Shown here: positions 5,989 to 7,668 of the stretch, in pieces
How the letters are laid out: each line of letters starts with the position of its first letter
Numbering within the stretch: position 1 is the stretch's first letter
Assembly: GCA_948437815.1 (NCBI GenBank)
Contig: CAOJKG010000040.1
Span: 1 to 7,668, forward strand
Length of the DNA: 7,668 nucleotides
Direction: 5' to 3'
Origin: an uncultured Mycoplasmatota bacterium
Lineage (GTDB): Bacteria; Bacillota_I; Bacilli_A; RF39; UBA660
The notes under the pieces: generated by a model
Told to the model about the DNA's origin: nothing
Database searches by the model: none
The model's input: only the letters and a program-made list of their open reading frames with translations
Program-made: the position numbers and the translations under genes

Positions 5989-6882
5989 ATGCATACCGAA
6001 GATTATACAAATCTTGACTGCTTAACTAATGATTTATTATTTAAAGAAACATATTCTAAACCGCATAATAGAAGAGCATTAGAATATTTACTAGAAGAAT
6101 ATTTTAATTTTCCAGATGATTATTTAAAAGAAAAGCTAGCAGTTAGTTATGAATCTATATTAGATAAGAACAGACTTAAAGACAAATCAATTCGTAGTGA
6201 CTTAGTAGTTATAATTGACAATACTTTATTTGTTAATTTAGAGATGTATTCAGTATTTACTAAAAATAGTTTAAAAAAGAGTAAATATTATATAATGCGC
6301 ATTTATTCAACTCGGCTTAATCGTGGTGACAATTATAATAAAATAAGAAAAGTAACCCAAATTAATTTTGTTGATAATGTTAAGATTAAAATTGACGAAG
6401 AAGTAATAACAGAACATTATTTAATTAATAAAGAATTAAGCGATGACTTTGAGTTAGATATAGCAAGACTTGATTTAATTGATAAAAAAGGTTATAATTT
6501 AAGTGAGAAATTTAAAAGGCATCTTAAGTTTTTAAGGGCAAAATCTTATGAAGAAAGAAAAATGATTGCTAAAGGGGATGAAATACTTATGGATGTAAAT
6601 GCTTGGTTAGAAGAATATAAAAGTGATGAGGGTCTAAGAGAGTTTTTTGATGCTAAAAGATGGGCCAAAATAGAAGGTCATGCAGAAGGATTTGATGAAG
6701 GGCATGAAGAAGGTCTTGAACAAGGCATTGAAGAAGGTATTGCAAAAGGTATTGCAAAAGGTAAATTAGAAATCGCAAAAAAATTACTTTTAGAAACTTC
6801 AGATTTAGCTTTTATTTCTAGAACAACGGATTTACCTTTAGAAGAAGTAAAAAAAATAAAAAAAGAAAATGTTTCAAAGTAG
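5989..6882 (+). CDS. Rpn family recombination-promoting nuclease / PD-(D/E)XK transposase-like protein
   Basis: The 297-residue product has the layout of this family: an N-terminal LTNDLLFKETY-type helix (12-22), a PD-(D/E)XK core around 65-90, a helical middle, and a C-terminal oligomerisation tail. The core reads RSDLVVII...LFVNLEMY, giving D71 and E85 as likely metal-binding residues. The position two after E85, usually Gln, Asn or Lys, is Tyr87, so activity may be altered or lost. Residues about 225-260 carry Gly roughly every fourth position (EGHAEGFDEGHEEG...), typical of Rpn proteins. The end (LPLEEVKKIKKE) is a usual family terminus. Known members cut DNA, promote RecA-independent recombination and have been linked to phage defence; they are not established autonomous transposons, and I see no terminal inverted repeats. 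GAGAGGAG before ATG 5989 supports the start. The gene has its own promoter and a shared terminator with the convergent regulator gene. Confidence 0.88.
   Translation: MHTEDYTNLDCLTNDLLFKETYSKPHNRRALEYLLEEYFNFPDDYLKEKLAVSYESILDKNRLKDKSIRSDLVVIIDNTLFVNLEMYSVFTKNSLKKSKYYIMRIYSTRLNRGDNYNKIRKVTQINFVDNVKIKIDEEVITEHYLINKELSDDFELDIARLDLIDKKGYNLSEKFKRHLKFLRAKSYEERKMIAKGDEILMDVNAWLEEYKSDEGLREFFDAKRWAKIEGHAEGFDEGHEEGLEQGIEEGIAKGIAKGKLEIAKKLLLETSDLAFISRTTDLPLEEVKKIKKENVSK
6589..6882 (+). CDS. Possible internal short product of the Rpn-like gene (RpnS-like)
   Basis: In the same frame as the Rpn-like gene, ATG 6589 (Met201) is preceded by AAAGGGG (6571-6577) with an 11-base spacer. Translation from here would give the last 97 residues: a helical segment plus the Gly-periodic tail, without the nuclease core. 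For E. coli Rpn loci, a separately translated C-terminal short form that restrains the full-length nuclease has been reported. The position and size here fit that model, but a purine-rich tract is common in AT-rich coding DNA. This is a candidate, not an established gene. Confidence 0.35.
   Translation: MDVNAWLEEYKSDEGLREFFDAKRWAKIEGHAEGFDEGHEEGLEQGIEEGIAKGIAKGKLEIAKKLLLETSDLAFISRTTDLPLEEVKKIKKENVSK
6736..6759 (+). repeat. Tandem 12-bp repeat in the Rpn-like tail
   Basis: GGTATTGCAAAA occurs twice back to back (6736-6747, 6748-6759), and a third unit begins with GGTAAA. It encodes Gly-Ile-Ala-Lys repeated, part of the four-residue periodicity of the C-terminal tail. It is a site where the tail could gain or lose one unit without a frameshift. 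Confidence 0.8.
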
Positions 6883-6893
6883 CATTTTCTTTT
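6861..6893. terminator. Bidirectional terminator between convergent genes
   Basis: AAAAGAAAATG (6861-6871) pairs perfectly with CATTTTCTTTT (6883-6893), an 11-bp stem with an 11-base loop that contains the TAG stop of the Rpn-like gene. A T-rich tail follows on the plus strand, and a long T-rich tail (complement of 6849-6860) follows on the minus strand. It therefore serves both the Rpn-like gene and the regulator gene, whose stop codons are only 9 bases apart. Confidence 0.75.
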
Positions 6894-7425
6894 AATTTGT
6901 AATTAATTCTTTAATTTCTTTAACTTTTATTTTATTTAATTTTGTGCGTACAATAAATGTATCAGTATTACCAATAAGATAATCAGAGCTAACCCCAAAA
7001 GTTTCACATATTTGTTTCAAATCAGCTGTAGACATCATCATTTTACCTAACTCATAATAACTAATGCTACTTCTTTTGGTATCAAGTTTTTTAGCGAATT
7101 TATCTTGAGTTAAGCCTAAACTCTTTCTAGTTTCTTTTAGTTTATTTCCAAGAAATTTTAAATCAAGAGTAGATATATATTCATACTTTACTTTAAGATC
7201 AATATTATCAATAATACCTAAAACATAATCTAAAGGAACTTTATAAACTGAAGCTAGTTTTATAATCTGTTTTAAAGAGATATTAGCATATCCTTGTTCC
7301 CATAAACAAATAAGACTTCTTGATACATGCATTAGCTTAGCAATTTCATTTTGTGTATAATTAAATTGTTGCCTCAAACTTTTAATACGAATTTCCACAA
7401 TCGTTAAATCTTCTTTTATATCCAT
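6892..7425 (-). CDS. XRE-family regulator with two tandem HTH domains
   Basis: The 177-residue product holds two complete Cro/CI-type helix-turn-helix domains. The first spans about residues 12-70 (LRQQFNYTQNEIAKLM, recognition helix near SRSLICLWEQG, ending PLDYVLG). The second spans about 92-152 (LKETRKSLGLTQDKFAKKL, recognition helix near KRSSISYYELG, ending SSDYLIG). A basic tail (RTKLNKIKVKEIKELITN) follows. There is no separate sensor or protease domain, so it is probably a DNA-binding switch with two half-sites or an internal pseudo-dimer. ATG 7425 was chosen although no strong ribosome binding site stands close upstream (AAGAAGAGAG is too far); GTG at codon 10 is a weaker alternative. 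It is convergent with the Rpn-like gene, and divergent from the gene starting at 7666, which it may control. Palindromes in the 240-base upstream region are candidate operators. The family call is firm; targets are inference. Confidence 0.93.
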   Translation of the reverse strand: MDIKEDLTIVEIRIKSLRQQFNYTQNEIAKLMHVSRSLICLWEQGYANISLKQIIKLASVYKVPLDYVLGIIDNIDLKVKYEYISTLDLKFLGNKLKETRKSLGLTQDKFAKKLDTKRSSISYYELGKMMMSTADLKQICETFGVSSDYLIGNTDTFIVRTKLNKIKVKEIKELITN

Positions 7426-7499
7426 ATTTTTCTATTCGACTCTCTTCTTTCATAGTTATTTTTTCATATTTCCTTTAAGCAACCAATCTTTTGTTAAAA

Positions 7500-7529
7500 A
7501 TAATCACAAAATTATTGTAATTTTATCAA
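7500..7529 (-). promoter_or_regulatory. Probable promoter of the double-HTH regulator gene
   Basis: On the minus strand TTGATA (plus 7524-7529, 5/6 to consensus) is followed after 18 bases by GATTAT (plus 7500-7505) with an upstream TG extension. A start near 7493 leaves a leader of about 68 bases before ATG 7425. The spacer contains most of a perfect palindrome. Confidence 0.45.
7508..7524. repeat. Perfect 17-bp palindrome, candidate operator
   Basis: AAAATTA (7508-7514), TTG, TAATTTT (7518-7524) form a perfect inverted repeat with a 3-base centre. It fills the spacer of the probable regulator promoter and touches the -35 of a divergent plus-strand promoter. A repressor bound here would block the regulator's own transcription. 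It is AT-rich, so chance cannot be excluded. Confidence 0.5.
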
Positions 7530-7552
7530 GTATGTTGTATATTAGATATAAT
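7523..7552 (+). promoter_or_regulatory. Possible promoter for the gene starting at 7666
   Basis: TATAAT at 7547-7552 is a perfect -10 hexamer. With an 18-base spacer the -35 would be TTATCA (7523-7528, 4/6). It is divergent from, and overlaps, the probable regulator promoter. Confidence 0.4.
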
Positions 7553-7563
7553 AGAAAAATACA

Positions 7564-7644
7564 ATGTAGAATTTGAATGTATTTTGAAAAGTTTTGACAA
7601 GTTATGTCGAATATAATGAAAAAACAATAAAAAAGATGTAGAAT
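7564..7644. repeat. Direct repeat pair ATGTAGAAT
   Basis: ATGTAGAAT occurs at 7564-7572 and again at 7636-7644, 72 bases apart, flanking the palindrome at 7592-7610 and lying upstream of the start at 7666. It may be paired binding sites or chance. I see no gene between 7426 and 7665. Confidence 0.3.
7592..7617 (+). promoter_or_regulatory. Imperfect palindrome with a promoter-like element upstream of the gene at 7666
   Basis: TTTGACA (7592-7598), AGTTA, TGTCGAA (7604-7610) form a 19-bp inverted repeat with one mismatch in seven. A perfect TATAAT follows at 7612-7617. TTGACA (7593-7598) is a perfect -35, but the 13-base spacing to TATAAT is too short for normal sigma-A use. The element may be an operator over a promoter, a promoter that needs an activator, or both. 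Confidence 0.45.
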
Positions 7645-7665
7645 GGAAAAGAGTAAGGTGAGAGT

Positions 7666-7668
7666 ATG
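7666..7668 (+). CDS. Start codon of a gene that continues beyond the window (partial)
   Basis: The window ends with ATG at 7666-7668, preceded by an AAGGTGAG ribosome binding site (7655-7662) and by promoter-like elements. Nothing of the product is visible. Its divergence from the double-HTH regulator makes it a probable target of that regulator. Confidence 0.5.

Noticed and set aside
5943..6892. CATTTTCTTT repeated on both sides of the Rpn-like gene (5943-5952 and 6883-6892), as possible insertion-site duplication
   Set aside because: The 10-mer is low-complexity in very AT-rich DNA, one copy is a terminator arm, and no terminal inverted repeats are present. Rpn-like genes are not known to move as simple insertion sequences.
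1..7668. Mollicutes code (TGA as Trp), suggested by the absence of TGA stops
   Set aside because: No gene has an in-frame TGA and Trp is consistently TGG; seven TAA/TAG stops are expected by chance in such AT-rich DNA.
1..7668. CRISPR array, tRNA or rRNA genes
   Set aside because: No spaced direct repeats of CRISPR size, no cloverleaf-like segment with TTCGA loop context, and no conserved rRNA stretch was seen on either strand.

Overview
The window is very AT-rich, with short intergenic gaps, strong Shine-Dalgarno sequences, U-tract hairpin terminators, extended -10 promoters and a T-box leader. This points to a low-GC Bacillota. The threonyl-tRNA synthetase without a TGS domain, together with Rpn-like and DUF5680 genes, suggests an uncultured gut-type lineage near Erysipelotrichia or RF39; that placement is inference. 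All seven visible stop codons are TAA or TAG, and Trp is written TGG with no in-frame TGA, so the standard bacterial code fits.

Layout: (i) 1-262, the 3' end of a transglutaminase-like gene, whose terminator overlaps its stop codon. (ii) 315-2891, an 858-residue, apparently helical and soluble protein that I do not recognise, with its own extended -10 promoter. (iii) 2893-5888, a threonine-responsive T-box operon. It has a strong promoter, a well-preserved T-box leader with specifier ACU, an unknown small gene with a disturbed 5' end, a DUF5680 gene, thrS, and a strong terminator. (iv) 5929-6893, an Rpn/PD-(D/E)XK family gene with a glycine-periodic C-terminal tail and a possible internal translation start. 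(v) 6892-7425, a convergent gene for a regulator with two tandem Cro/CI helix-turn-helix domains. (vi) 7426-7668, a regulatory region holding a palindrome inside the regulator's probable promoter, a second palindrome, direct repeats and divergent promoters. It ends with the ribosome binding site and ATG of a gene that continues beyond the window.

How the parts may work together: the T-box should tie the two small genes as well as thrS to the charging state of tRNA-Thr, which is unusual because thrS normally follows its T-box directly. The Rpn-like gene and the double-HTH regulator share a terminator but are transcribed toward each other, so they are separate units. The regulator probably acts on its own promoter and on the gene starting at 7666. 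I see no unequivocally new system. The best leads are the T-box operon cargo with its disrupted start, the possible intragenic short product of the Rpn-like gene, the orphan 858-residue protein, and the palindrome at the regulator promoter.
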